From: Syngnathus acus
Lineage: Eukaryota > Chordata > Actinopteri > Syngnathiformes > Syngnathidae
Direction: 5' to 3'
Length of the DNA: 64,000 nt
Assembly (NCBI RefSeq): GCF_901709675.1
Contig: NC_051102.1
Coordinates: 9,123,412 to 9,187,411 of the forward strand
In this document: positions 41,501-56,500 of the stretch, piece after piece
Layout of the letters: each line of letters starts with the position of its first letter
Numbering within the stretch: the first letter of the stretch is position 1
The notes under the pieces: generated by a model
Database searches by the model: none
The model's input: the letters and a program-made list of their open reading frames with translations, nothing else
Told to the model about the DNA's origin: nothing
Made by a program: the position numbers and the translations under genes

Positions 41501-44500
41501 ACGTCTGCAGTAGGGGAAGCCGAAGTAGCCCGTGGCGCACTTTGTACACCTCCGACCGATGACGTGAGGTCCGCAGGGACATTGTCCCCCGGCTGGCTCA
41601 CACGCAGATCCGGTGGAGCCGGACTGGTCACATTCGCAAGGCAGAGCCCCGTCGTTGTAAAATGCCACCAGAGAGCGGGCAGAGTCTCTGCAGAATTGGG
41701 AAGATGTTCTGGGGCTGAGGAGACAAGCAAGCAAGACTTTTACATCGCCGCTGTGGTCGGGTTTTATGTTCAATTTCAGGCTTGTTGTTTCAGAAAGAAG
41801 AGTTCAGGATAGCAAAGAAACCAAGTTTGAAATTCTTCAAAGAGCAGCGGATTGAAAATGAGCACCTACTCAATGAAGAAGCCTTCTCCTCGGCACTGCT
41901 GGATAAAAAGTGCGGACTTATCCAGAGGCTTCTCTCTCAGGACGTCTGGGCTGTAACGACTCTCAGGAACCAGCAATATATGATCCTATACACAAGAGTA
42001 GAGAAAAGAACAGGAAATAAATTTCAAGAGCACCAAGCACAATAAAAAGTGGATGAGAAAAAAAAAACACTGACCAGAATGAGAGTCTTGCGAGGAGGAA
42101 CAATCACAGAGATCCTTGGCAGCTGCCAAGATTGCTGGGAAAAGTCGAGGACGGTGCGGCCGTCGGCGACCAGCGCGTCTCTGCAGCCAGACACCGAGGG
42201 GCAGAACGTCACGTTGATGGAACCTGCGAGGAAAGCACGGGCTACACAGTTCAGGAAGTGACGAGAGAAGAAAAGCAGCCTCACTGGCAGCTGAACGTAC
42301 CCTTCCACTTATAGCCGGCGTCCACTCGGACTTCCACGGGAAAGGTAACGTGCTCCGGCTGGCGATAATGCACAACGAGCACATATCTGCCAGGGAGGGG
42401 CACCTTGGGGGTGAAGCTTATCTCCGTCTGAATGGACAGAAAGACTTTCAAAATGACAGATGTGACCCAACCAAGGCGCCGAGATGAGATTCTGTGATAC
42501 CTGAGGGTATTTGAGGAGAATCTTGTCACCGTGACCGGATAAGTCGGACTGTCGTCTCTGCCGCCAGTCTGCGTTGTCTCCTTGTTGGCGGGCGGCGCTG
42601 AGTTCCCCGTCACGGGCCGCGTGCAAAATCCAGCCCGGCGAAGGCTTGTCCAAGTGGCTCACAAGGCAGTGCTGACTAAAACCACAAACATGTGATGTAC
42701 ACCTTTTGGTTGAGATTTGAAAGTAACATTCAGTGCAAGAAGGCATTTTTCACATTTATTTTGTCCATATTTCAAATTCTGGGCCCCGTCCAGCATTTAA
42801 ATCGCCCATCCCAACACTAGAGGGCGCCTGCGTGCCACGACTGGTACTCACTTGTACCATACTGTGAGCAACTGACCTATTGTGAACTTTTCTCTTGACC
42901 TATCGTAAGCCTCTATGAGTAAATGATAAGGCAGCACGCCAATTGCTGCGATTGAGTACATCTACCTGTCTTCAGTGAAGCGACCGTGAGTGGAGACGCA
43001 AAGCACTTTGGCCTCCACATACTCCATGGAGAACTCCTTAGCAGGAACTGCGTACACTTTGTGCTGCACACAAAGGCATGGTCGACTCAGCATCTTCAGA
43101 AAGCCAGATGCTCGTACGTCCGTCCCGGAAAAACCTTTCTCACCAGTAAGAAGGAAGCTGTGGAGATCTGCAGGAGAAGCTGCGCCCTGTGAGCCAGCTG
43201 CAGCATAGCCACCTGGTTCTTGCTGTCCAATGCCACGCTCCGGCACAAAAAGCTACACAAAAATTTGGTGATCAAACATGTGCAATCGAGCTGGCCGTTT
43301 GCAGGACTCACCTGTAGTCACAGCTGTAAACGTTGGCTCTGGCACGAATCTGTCCACCCTGCTGGACACCTACCAGGATGTTGACGTTCTGGACACTGTC
43401 CACCTGGCTGGCGTACTCCAGGATGAGAGCGTGAGGACCGGGATGAGCAACAGGCAGACTGAGCTGCAGCTGAGACTGCATGGAGGGAGGGCACACAATT
43501 ATGAACAACACTCCACTCCAGTTGGAAGCATGAAAGTTGTAAAATGCATTTCTCTTGCGTCACCTGTGTGCCATGCAGAAAGGCCATGTCAGGGTGATCC
43601 GGGGTGGGCCGTCGCACGGGGGCTTGCCTCCTATTGCGGCCCCTCCGACTCGAGAGGCTTCCCTGCGAGCCCAAAGCCCAGCCGAAGGCATCCATGGCCG
43701 CGTGCTTGAACAGCAAACAGCTACATAATGGACAGTCAAAGTAAAGCCCCAAAAAATGCCGCGTGCCTCTCTGACTTGAAACAAAGAAAACACAAAATTA
43801 CTTTTTATCCTTTTGCGGCGCGGGCACGTATGTGCACGGTTCTGTGATGTCTTTGCGCAACAGCGGGGCCTCGTAGTAATCCTGAGGCAGCAGGACCAAA
43901 TAGTCCTGGAGAGCAAAAGATACTTTCGTCATTGTTTTAATCAGAGATGGCTTTATGTGTTGGGGCAACTCACAAGGAGAACCCCGGGCGCTATGATGCG
44001 GATGATCCAGTTGCCGGGCGTCAAAGCAAAGGGCTCAGCAAAGCCGTCTCCGGGCACGGTGAGGAACGATGGTTGCCGACTTTCCGGGAAAATCACTTCC
44101 TTACTCTGATGTGATGCTGCAGGCGCACACATGTGAGAGACATTTAACGAGACATTTGAGTCAATCTTTACAAAAAAAAGTCAAAAGCTTCCATGATGTG
44201 TTCGTTTCAATCAGTGATTCTCAACGAGTGGGTCGGGACCCAAAATCAACTCTGCACAGGACATTTATTGTAATTTTGTGGGTTCATTATAAATGTATGA
44301 CTATTTTCAATTTCATTTTCTTTCTTTTTTTTGTTATAAATGACAACGTGATTCTTGGATTCCATAATAATGTGCTCTGAAATGCATGCATGATGTGCAT
44401 TTGGCTTTAAAAATGTGAAGTGCGATATTTGCTCTGCGTGGCGCAATTCTGTGCAAATGTAGCCTTCATGACCTTGGGAAAATGTGGGTCCCGAGTGAAA

Positions 44501-47500
44501 CCGACTGAGAACCTCTGACTTTGTTTTCATGTGGGATTTCACTCTCCAGAGGCTGACTTACCCGCACGGCTTCTGTAATTGGCCGCCTGGACGCTACCAC
44601 TCACACCGGCACGGCTCGGGTTAGTGAATCGCAGCACCACGCGGAATAAGTTGTGCCTGGCATCTTTCAGCTCAACATGCACTACAACTCTGACTTCACT
44701 CTGCGGGGATAATAGAAATAAAAAAAACTGACCGGATCAGACATGGGATCCGCTTTGGCGTGGGTTAAGGGGGCAAAGCAGTTGCGCAATCACACGAGGG
44801 TTAATCAACACACGGCAAGCCGGCGGAGGAAAAAAAAAAGGCAAAGCAAGCGAGGGCCTCCACTTACAGTCGCAGCACCGCCGCGAGCCGGCTTCATCCG
44901 CCACTGTGACCCTCGCTCTTAATCGTGTGGCCCTTCCGTTATACCGCGGGGTGGCGTAGCGCATTACAATGTGGAAAGTAGCGGGAAAGCCGAGCGGATG
45001 GGAAAGGATCACCTCTGGCTGAAAAGAGACAGCTCAAGAAATTGCTGCAGAAGAGCTGAGAAGAAGCTACAGAAATTGCATAAGATTGAAATGTTTAGGA
45101 AGGAGAGGTGGATAGAAAGCATCACATGGATATCTGAAGAGCAGAAGAGTAAAAGGAGGACGAGGTAAGGCATTTAGTATGGAGAAATGGACAGGAAATG
45201 TTTACGATACCGCCAGTGTGGTTTTTGCAAACTTCAATGAGACGTACAAGTATTACTTTGTCGCCATCTTGGTGTCAAGGCCCTATGCTGAAGTGAGTTG
45301 AGGAGCTTCATTGAGACAAAAGCAGTGATTTGCCGCCATCTCGTAGCAACCATTTCGGGGAGTGACTCACTCACAAGGGCTCATATTTGAAAACACTATA
45401 CAGTATTATTTGATTTGTATTTTTGGATGAGATAAACAAATGATGACAGTAAAATAATTCATTATATGAATATTTATATCGATTATTATTTGGAATGCGT
45501 CCTTACCTGTGCAGGGGACAGCTCAGCATAACCTCTCCAGCTGAACTCTGGGAACTCTTGCGGGTCGTAAGCAAAACGCACAGGCCTGCCGTTTGGTGCC
45601 GTGCCCTCCTCCACCTCAAACTTGAACTGATGCAAGTCGGGGAAATAAAAACTCGGCGCTGGTCTGAGAGGAAACGCAGCAGCTTGAAATAAAACCGCAA
45701 CAATGCAACAATCTTAGTGAAATGTTTGGACAAGTCCTACTGTGTGCATTTCAGGCCGTCTACGTTGCTACGGCAACGGCATTGGCCGGACGCCGTGTCG
45801 CAAGCCGCGTTGATAGCGCCACCGACGTCGCACTCACAACCTGCAAGGGATTCAAATGTGATTAGAATGATTTGGGGTCAAGAAGAACAACCACCTGGAC
45901 TCACCTTGGCAGCCGAAATAATTCTTTTTCTGCAACAGGAAGTAGCCGTCGTGGCAGGAGTCGCACGTACGCCCGCCCACACGAGGCTTGCAGCGACACT
46001 GACCGTTTCTCTGCACGGATGCAAAACAAATATCCGATTTACCATATTGTAGACACGAGACATAGTTCAAAAGCAATTGGCAACAATTTTAACAAAACTA
46101 CATAGAATCATAAGTCCCAAATTCAAATTCACTACCTGCTCACAGTCTCCAACACCACTTAGTGTCCCTTTGACTTCACACCTGCACCCTGGAATTAAAT
46201 ACCAAAAAAAAAAAGAAAGGAAAGAAAGAGGGGATGGTTATGTGCTGAATAGACTCTGATTGCAGGATACTTTCATGGGTGAAGAGCAAGCGCTCAAAAG
46301 CTTACCGGGACCTTTAAAGTCAACCGAGTGAAATCAAAACATCCCCATAAATATCCAGCAGAGGCATTCTTTAGATATTAAAAACTTTTTTTCTTTTCTT
46401 CCCTTCTTGTTGTAGAGGTCACATTCTTGTAAGTAGTAAAAGTATCCAAGTAAAGCAGGAGGCCCAGACCTTTCTTTTTCATTTTAAATTGCTTCCATGC
46501 CAAACTCAAGTCTTAACATAATAACCATCTCCATGTTGAGTTTCTCAGCCATAATAAAGATGGCTGGCTGGAAGCTGGTTGAAATGGGGGACTTTGGAAA
46601 GTTACCTTCACAGCCGTATACGTTGTCGGCTGCCAGGTTCCAGTGAAGAGCCTTGCACTCGTCGCATAAGGCACCCTCCGTGTTGGCTCGGCAGCGGCAG
46701 AAACCCTGAAACAAAAGGTAGAAAAGGTTGTTTTTTTAAAAATAGATATATTTGATCATGATTTCAATCTTCAGCTTCTCTTTCTTCCACACATTAGAAT
46801 TGGTGAAGGCGAAGGTAGCAAAACGTCGCTTTCATTTCTTGTTTGGCTTCCTTTCAAAAGGGCAGGAAGTCTCTTTTCCTTCATTTTAATTACGCTTTAA
46901 GGCGGAAAAAGGGCACTTCCTCGTTTGCTGGAGGCAACTTTGGCAACACAGCTGCGTTATCGTTGCCAACAAAAAAAAACACTAAGCAGTCAAAGAACTG
47001 GATTGAGCAGTGTAAATTCTGAGAGTGACCCACTCATGCGGTTAATAGGGCACTGCCATAAAAAAATATGAAAAGAAAATTCAATGTGTACCCCGCTCAG
47101 TTCATAATCTTTTTACCGTTTGAGGTTCTGTGCGCTCTGTCCCATCCGGATTGCATTGACTGATGGAAGCTGGCGGTACAAAGTGATGAATAAATCTCCA
47201 ACCCCCACAAAATGCAAAACGGCACAGTTCTTTTTTTGGGGCGTTTGTTACCTGAGCACGAAGGGAACTTGCGTCCTGAAGCGCAATGGTCACACTGCTG
47301 GCCCACCACCCCGGGCAGACACACACACTGACCTGACAGCGGGTTGCACAAGCTGCCGTATGAGCCTTCCGGGGAACACTGGCAGGCTGGAGGAATGAAG
47401 GCCTGATATAGTCAGCTCAAAACACTTTCGAGGGGGGAGATTGTGACACAACTCACCAGCGCATTCCGGGTACCCGTAGTAGCCTGGCGCACATTGCTCG

Positions 47501-50500
47501 CAGCCCTCGCCTCCGTAATTGGGGAGGCAAATACACTGACCGCCGGCACCGCAGACGCTCTCAGCCACGCCGGCCCCGTCGCAGAGACACGCTAGAGAGA
47601 GGGAAAGAAATACAGCGGAATCCCCAGTTAGAAACCTAATTGCTTAACCTCGTAAAATCACAGCGTTAGCATTGACGCTAGTGCTAAGACAGCATGGGCC
47701 GTATCTCGGATGGCCTGCTAATATTCACTCTTCAGGGTCACAGTTTGGTTGTTGTTGAGTTGTTACTTTTGTTGCATTATCATCTGACCTGATGACGGGG
47801 AATTCTCTTGGACAAGGTCGTGACGCACATTTATATATTTGTACAGTAATCATACTCACGCTGACAAGTGATTGAGCCGAAAAAACCCACAGGGCAGCCA
47901 GCGGGCACTCCTCAGAGGGGGGAAAAAAAAAAAGCTTTAGAATATTTGGATCACAGTATTTTTTAATATCATTGACGTGATGCCAACTCACCTGCAGTGG
48001 GTCCTGCAGGGGATTCTGTGGTTGTGTGGTACGCGGGATAACCTGATTGCAAAAGTCGCCATGCAGAGAAAAAAAGATTTTCAATTTTACCATTTTAACC
48101 TACTCCTTTTTTTCCCACTCAAAGGTAAAGTGAACCCTGGAAAGAAAGAAAAAAAATACTCCGAGCTTATCTTTCCGCTCTGGCAGACTTAAAGGAGGTG
48201 ATAAGATGAGGAAATGCGACTTGTGTGTCGAATGTGTCTCTGCTGCTCAAGCATGCAGAGTGTGAGACGTGTCAGCTTAAAAGTTGAAATCTTCAACATT
48301 TGCCTTTGTCACCCTCAAGGCCGACAGAAAAGAAAAGCTGGAACGAGCTTGTCACTCGCTCAGCTCCCGCCAAGTTGCATGACACAATCGGTGTCTTACT
48401 TCCAGCATTGGAAAGGAACTTACGAATGCAGTGAGGGTAGTGGAAATGTCCTTCTGCGCAGCGCTGGCACTTTTCTCCCGCAAAGTGCGCTTTGCAGACG
48501 CACCTCCCGGAACCCATTTCGCAGCCTGCCGCGGTCCGCTCATCGCACCTGCAGGCTGCCGACGCACACACAAGACATTTTTAATTTTGAGTCCTTTTTT
48601 TTTTATATATATAAAATTGCACGGTAGGTTAAATGTCAACAATTTCCCAGCCCTGACTTAAATCCTCCAGTTTGGAGAGGCAATTCCTATGAGGAGGAGC
48701 TGAGAAATGTAAACAAGAGAAGGGCCCACTTGAGAGCAATGCCGTACATTTCTATAAATAACTACTTTATGCACTCATATTTCCTTTTTCATACATGAAG
48801 CGAGCGCGACAGAGTACAGCAAGACACAACGCGCCACGAATAGTCCTGCTTTAAATCCCCCTCCACACACACATATGCGGCCATTGTGTTTTTTTTTATC
48901 CAATCAGCTCCCAGCCCACCCTCGCACATCGCCACCTGTCGCCTCATTTGTTTTGCACCAAGTCTCGTTGTGTTCAGCGGCTAAAGAAAGTCCAACATAA
49001 AATATCACTTACGTATACATCCAGTGGGTGAGTCGGGGGCCACTCCGTAAGGTCTGAAGTAGCCGTCAATGCATCGCTCACAGTTCACTCCAGCAGTGTT
49101 GTGCTAAAAAGACAAATAAATGGTTGCCAGAAGAGTCATGATAAACACAATCATTCAAAATGATCAAATGTAAGCTGTACTAAAAACTGAGCATTGTTGT
49201 GTTGATCTCAGTGAGTTTTGCAGGTGCAGCTAATATTCAGTGAGTGTGCAGTGGGGAGTTCAGAGTGTCGGAAATAGGGTCAGTTGAGGTCAGACTGTGT
49301 GTATACAGTATACTTCCTCTCCAACAACACACATAGGAATCAGTTGAGACTTGATGAGCGCTTCATACCTGGCAGTTGATGCACACGCCTCCTCCGCTGT
49401 AGCCGCCGGAGATGTCTAAACTTGCTCCTCTGGCTTCCACCTCTGGGTCGTAATAACAGTCGGCGGCATGAGCAAAGCACTGGCAGGCTGAGGAGGAACC
49501 CCCCCCCCCGACACACATAAAATTCATATATATGCCCCAGCAAAAGTCACATCACGGTTCTTAAGCACGATAAGGAGTGAAAAAACAGCTTGTTAAACAT
49601 CACGAGAAACAATCAAATCCAAACTAAGCTGCAGGTCCTCTTCCGGTTTTAGCAGTGATAATGCATAGAGAGCTTGGCCTCTTTTTAAAACACCTTGACA
49701 CAGACGCAAATTTAAAAAAAGGAATCATTAAATGATGAAAACAGTGCAAAAACATGCACGTGACAAAGACTCACCATATCAACCCAGGCTAAACTTTGGT
49801 GTTTCCAACATTCAAACATCTAAGCCTCTCGGTCACTTGCACATCCAGTACATTACGTCCTTGACAACAATTACTACTTTCCTATTTAGGCAAGGTTTTT
49901 GCCACCATCTTGTAGTAGCATCTTTCGGAGCAGCTAAATCTCTGACATTTAACAAATTGGTAAAAAAATGGATATGCCTGGACCCCTCTGAACTCTTTGG
50001 CATGCTGGCCATATGAGGAATGCCCTCCCCGCTCTCAAGGAGGCGCTGAGTGATACCATATCAGGGCATCCACAACAGCAGCAAGTGGACACTTGGGCTT
50101 TGAGTACAACACAGTCATGTCGCGCACTTACGCTGACACTCGTTGGCGCTGTCGACGGTGGCGGCGCGCCACCGCTTCTGGCCGAAACCCGGACAGCAGC
50201 GGTCACACGACTCACCGCAGGTGTTGTGTCGGCACTCGCACTGGAGCCTTGGCGACACGTGGAACGACAAGATAATAACGATCGATATTAATCAGCAAGT
50301 TAAACGACATGATCTTTCACGCTACTTGACTTTCATTCCATTTGCGTTAACAATCTGAAGTTGTGCCTCCCATTTTAGCGGTTTAAGATTGCCATTGACA
50401 TGACACCATTTGTTTACAATGGCAGTCATCGGTGCAGCAAACAATCGGGCCTTGTCCAGAAACAAACACATGAGGTAAAAGCAGGCAGGCAGGAAGGAAG

Positions 50501-53500
50501 AAAGCCTCCACTGTAGAAAACCTCTGTTAATGAATAAACGCAGACGACGGAAAGAAGTTAACGTTTGACAATCTCGGGAGAAGAGCCGCTGGATGACGTA
50601 CTTGTTTGGCTTCTCCGGGTCGCGAGCGGCCTCGCACGCCTGGGCGTGGCCGTGACACACGCAGCGCCCGCCGATGCTGATGTCCTTGATACTGTAGAAG
50701 TACTGAACACAAAAAATCTCATTTAAAGCATTTGGCTTGGTTGCTCGGCAACAGGAGTTAGTCACACGTGTCATGGAAAAGTTCACCGGCTGACTCACTG
50801 CACTGGGATAAAAATCATCAAGTCCTGTCAACACATTTCAATTCAATGTGGCAAAATTCAAGAAAAGGTATGAAGTCCAGTTCAGGCCTCACCCGCCGTG
50901 TGACGGTGGGATCTCGCTGGGCCTTGGAGATGAGGTGGCCCAGCAGCGTGTTGCTACGCAGGAATTGCAGGCGAACGTTGGTCGCCCTGGTGAAATCCTG
51001 AAGCGACGGCGAGCGAGTGAAGTCTCTGGAACCGGGTCGACCGTTGATCAAGGACACCACAATCTGGACATCGCAAATTATTTTTCAGCACACCCAAAAT
51101 AATAATCATCATCTTGATTACTACATTTGGGGAGATGTTGCTTTATTTACCTCTCCATTCTCCAAAGGGACGATTCTAGAATAATGAGTGGTGCAGAGCT
51201 GATCGTCGTCGTTAACCAGGCGAGCATTGGGTTGCTTTCCAAACCTTTCAATGCACTCACGTTTTGAATCTGCACACCCAAAAAAAAAAAAAACATTTGC
51301 GCAATGAATTTTAATCTTAGCAGTTGCATCTTTGTTTCTTTTGCCTTAGCAAAAACAAGGAGATTGGACCGTGTGCGGTTAAACACATACTTTACATATT
51401 TTTACATCAATTGATGTTTGATGGCGACACGGAAAACATTTTGCTGCTTTATCAGAAAAACGATTTATGATGTCTATTTGACAACTTACGCGCAAAATAC
51501 TGCCAGGGGGTAAAGGTCTTCCCGTTGTCCACGGAGCGTTCCAGCACCCACAGGTCGGGTCGAGGCGAATTAGCAAACTTGATGATGATGTAAGCGACAT
51601 GAAACAGCTACAAAACATGAAAATCAAATTTGGTTACAAGGAGAACAACCTGCTGCAGCTTCCTGTGGCGACATATTTATAAACTTTATTGGCGGCTACA
51701 TAATTACAGAGGATACAGCGGTAAGCTTTCTGACTTTCTTCTCGCAGTTGGCACAAATCAACATGATGACAAACAACATTTGAGGAGTGGATCAAAGCAG
51801 CAGAAGGGCCACCGTGTTTGCGAGCAGAGCTCAACTTGCGCCCACATGAAGCCTTCCTTTATCTCCGTCGCTCATCGAAAGCACACAAGAGCGGAACATG
51901 GTGTCTGTGATTGTTTCTGGCGCAGCGCATATTTCCATTTTGCAGGTGACATCAGCTCGATGGAGCGTGACACAATGATGCGAGGGGAATCGTCAAGGCT
52001 TCCTTTGTTAACGTCTGGCACGGGCGCTGTGTGTCTTGGAGGCCACGTGAAAAGCCTCCACAAGATTTTTAGACTTGGAAATGAGCCTGAGACAATATTG
52101 AACATGTCAATAACGGGGCTTTCCAAATTCTTTGGGTTTGAAGTGATTGATGGAAAATTGCCTGCGTCTTTTATTCGGAGACATTTGTATAGAATATCTC
52201 TGGAGAAGCCTCCAAGGCAGGCCTGCACTCGTCTAGTATCCATCAGTGCTTTGATGAAAAAAAAAAAAACCCAGCAGGCAAGTTTTTGTTTCTCTCTGGG
52301 GTTTTTTTCTTCCAAATTTCAAACAGTTCACGGGAGTCTTAATAATGTCTCTGAAGTGCTTTTATCAAACAAGATCGGAATTTATGACAGTTCATACACA
52401 ATAGTGACTCTTTTTTGTCCAATCATCTAACGGAACCTGCGTGAGGTCAGAGGTCACGGATGGTGAAAGTAAGCTCGGCCTCAACAATGAGTTTTCCTTC
52501 ATCCCAAAAAATGATTGATGCTGTTCTTTGCCGTCAATGCCAGGAGAGGGCCTTCCCCAAACTCTCGGGAAGCATCGCTTTGCCGATCCGACCCAGACTA
52601 ACGCGCTCATTAATTGATAAGGTTGATGTCTCCATAGTTTTCTCCATATCAGAGCCACTTCAAACAAGATGTGGGCTCTGGGTTTGTTTCAAGTGTGTGT
52701 TTAGACTGGCCGAGCAGAGTTACAAGGACGGCAATGAAAGCAGGCGATGTCACATCAGGGTCGCTCTTATCCTGAAAGATTCCTCTCAAAGTCGCCGGCA
52801 TCAACAACGCAGCCGGCCGCATTTAGTCTATTGGAGGGATTTTATAGGAGCTTGGCTGTAGCGCACCCTAAACAGAGGGAAGGACGTTCATTAAAGCACA
52901 CGGTTGAGAGGCCGGCGCCTGACTTGCGGCTAACATCTTAATCCGTTGTGTATCTATCACATGGGGGAGAAGATTTTCACCAGCGTGAGTTACGGCTAGT
53001 GACAGGTTCCCCCACGCGGCGGCACGCTCGGTCGGTCGGCTTCACGGGGCATTAGGAGGGGGCGGGAATGTGGCGCTATGTGCGGAATTTCAGATGGCTC
53101 CGCATGCCAGCCAGCACGTCTCTGACCACCCCGATGCTGCCCTGCCTGCTAAACTTCCTGGCAGTCTTTCATTGATGGCGGTGGGTAGCTCCCCACGCAA
53201 AGCTTTGTTTCTATTTTCAGCCCTGGTGTTTGTCTACACTGCTCTGTTTGCCCATCCTGTTGCATGAGCCGGCATTTTCTCTGATTAGCTGGAGGGACAC
53301 GCCCGACGAGGCCAGGGGTCAAACTACAAAAAGGAAATCATGACGTCTTGTTTCCCCAGAACAAAATGAAAGGAGGCGGAAAATGACTCCATTTCCATTT
53401 TCTGCACACCTGGATAAAAAAAGGTAACCAGTGATTTGGTTTACTTCCATTTGGATATTTTCATCTGCTGCAAGTTGTGTCCCCCCTCTCGCATTAGCTA

Positions 53501-56500
53501 TCACTTGCACTACTCGGCCCTGATGAAAACAGGATTGTCATAACGAAGTATGATTTTTTTTTTGCCCCGCTCACCCAAATTCACTGGAAATGGATGGAAT
53601 GTTTACAAGCGACTCTTTCCAGCTAGATAATAAAACAATGATAATGGTGCCATGCCTTAATCTATTCTTAGCACTAAGAAGACTCCTATCAGATTCACTG
53701 ATATCATTTCATATTATTGCTCTCCTGCTTTCCAGATCTACCAAGAGTATTTCTTCTCTCATCATTCGCACGTCATTTCTCAGGCTATTCCAAGAAGCTC
53801 ATTTACAGTCCTGTGATTCACACTGACAGCTGACGAGAAGCTTTTAGACGAGTACTGACAGTATCTGGCACGTTTATTTCGATCCCTCTCATACATTCTA
53901 GCACATGAAGGTGTCTTTCCCTTTTCTAGATGATTGAAATGCTGTCAGGCGTTCATTTAGAGGTCAGAAAGCCACGCGGGAGGCATTTGGCCCGCAGCAT
54001 TTCACACCGCACGGTGCTCACTTATCACGGCACACAAATTGGCTGTGAGCTGTTGCTGCTTGGTAATTCCGAAATGACAATAAACACATGCAAAATATCC
54101 ACTTGGCATGTCAAGGAGCAACCACAAACGCATGACTATTGGTCAGAGGAATTTACACTCAAGAAAAGCAAACGTTGACTTGGAGGGCTGTTTCATGCTG
54201 ACATCATGCCAGTGACACGCATGTGTTGTATATGTGATGCAAGGTCAGGAACCCGAGATGCACGCGTACGTTAAACGGTCCATACGTGTCACGACTCGTC
54301 ACCTGACCTATTTTGACACCTGTGCGCCGCCTCGTGCGACATGTAAGGCCGGGCTGAGCTACTTTTAAGTGTTTTTGTTGACGAGCTTGACAATCGGTCG
54401 CTGCGGTAAAGAACTACTTTTGTCAAAATGAAGTTCCACAACTTACTTCAACAGTTCTTTGGCAACACGTTGCCAGCATGTATTTGGCTTGTGCACAAAT
54501 ACAGTGGATAGGTTCCTATCAGCTTCTTAAGTGAAATCAACACAACTTGGAAGGCTGCAGAACAAATTAGGTTCAACTTTTAAGGTTGCATCTGATTTAG
54601 TTCCACTCACAACAGAGTCAAGAAGCCAAAGTTCAATCAGAGGGCACAACAGAGACCAGAGATCTACATCAAGTCTCATCAAGTCTACATCCAGGCACGT
54701 GAGAGCCTGATTTGAGTGCAGAGGAATGCCATTCAAAGAGGAGGACCTTCTGTCACGGCGGATCAGGTCCGGCGGAGGCTTGCGGCGACAATGCATCGGT
54801 GCAACTGTTTGTGCGTGTGCGCAACAGGTGGGCAGGGGAGGGCGGTGGGGAGCCCGCTAGTCTGGTGTATTTTTCTCCATGACTCCATGGTGGAATTAGG
54901 CAGTTGGCAAACAGTCAGCGCAGAGCCGCAGTGGTAGGCGAGAAAAAAAAAAAACCCAAAAAAAACCCAGTGGATACGCATGTCTATATGATCTGGCTGC
55001 CATTGCAATGAAATTTGGATGGTGAAACGGCGGTTAAATTATATGCATGTATGCTTTTTGATATAAAAAAAAAAAAAAAAGCATGTTAAGAATGCAGGAC
55101 AACTGCACCATTATAACAGCATGTCATAGAAACCAGCCAACTATCAAAAAAAAGCACAATGGATTTATTGTATGGAGGCCTGGAAAAAGATGCAAAATTA
55201 GCTGACATTTTTTTCCCACAGTGGAGCAGCAGATTTATAAGGACGTGCAGGCTGGCAGTTGCACTTTCCCAGCCTCCCGTTAACAAACGTGCGGCGACTG
55301 TAGTAAATATCTGCCACGTTGGCCCGGCGCCCAAGGAAGACGGCCGCTTACATCACCGGAGCAATGCGAATAGACAAGTCAGCTGCACCATATGAACACA
55401 TTGGATGTCACATTGGGCAACAGAGCACTCGTTACCATAGAAACGACAATGGACGTGCTTTTGTTGATTTTATGCAGCTTAAATGCTACATCATCGCTTG
55501 ATGATAGTTTCTGTCTGCTGCCATGTGCAATTAACATGCTGCATGGTTGTTGTTGTTATTACTTGAAACTCTCACCGCCAAATATAGCACCTCTGTATTT
55601 TTAGCTATGCTTTTTTTTTTGGGGGGGGGGGGACCAAACATTTGTAAAGGCCTGAAAGGATATGACACAATAAAGCCTAGAAGGACACAAAAGGGGGCGA
55701 CGGCAGCAAATACAACATTGGTGGGAAGTGGAGTCCTGACTGAAGGGATTAGGTTCCGAGGGAATGCTCCTAAAATTGCATTCTTGAAAGCAGATCACTC
55801 AGCTGAGCCAAAGCCATTCCCTGTACCTGAACCTAATCGACCTCTCCTTTCACACAGAGTGAAAAACAAGCACACTCAACATCATCGCCTGCTGAGAGAC
55901 AAAAAAAAAGGAAACCTTAATTATCCGCAAACTATATACGCTGCCCTCCAATTAAAGCGACAAAACCAACACGGCATTTAGGAGAAGGTCGAGGAGAAGT
56001 TTCACACAACGATACTGTCAAAATAAACCAGCCCATGCGACTACTTGGCTCGATTTATTTATGTCATTAAATGCCAATAAATGAACAGACTGTCAACTTT
56101 GAACCCAATCAACTCCTCAGTAGTAAATAATGGTGGCAGTTTATGATGCAGGCATTCATCCAAGAGTTTTCAAATTGTTTATATTCATGTTATTAATTAG
56201 ATGAGCCGTTGCTAAGGGCTTGATACGAGTGCTACACGTCATTCGATAAGATCGGCAAGCGTGACCTCCTGCTTGCCAAACAGTGAGTCCGCATTTAGCT
56301 CCGCAGCTTTGGGCCCTTTGTTTGTTACAAACGCTAGAAGCTCATGGTGACAGTTGGATTTGAGATTTATCCTCATATATAGCCGTGATGCTAGGCTAGT
56401 GCTAGCTAAATAGTGACTGCTAAACTGCCTTGAATCATTTCCAACCGTTTACTAATCATTGAGCAGTTACAAGTCGTGATTAGTAACCGATTTACAAAGC

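Noticed and set aside
40783-41562. 259-codon open frame on the plus strand
   Set aside because: It lies antisense to four cysteine-rich lama3 exons whose minus-strand frames match laminin and splice correctly. High GC of LE exons keeps the antisense frame open.
51630-52430. 266-codon open frame on the plus strand inside the large lama3 intron
   Set aside because: Composition is irregular, with Lys and poly-A tracts, and there is no domain, signal peptide or family motif. Chance openness in a long AT-rich intron is enough to explain it.
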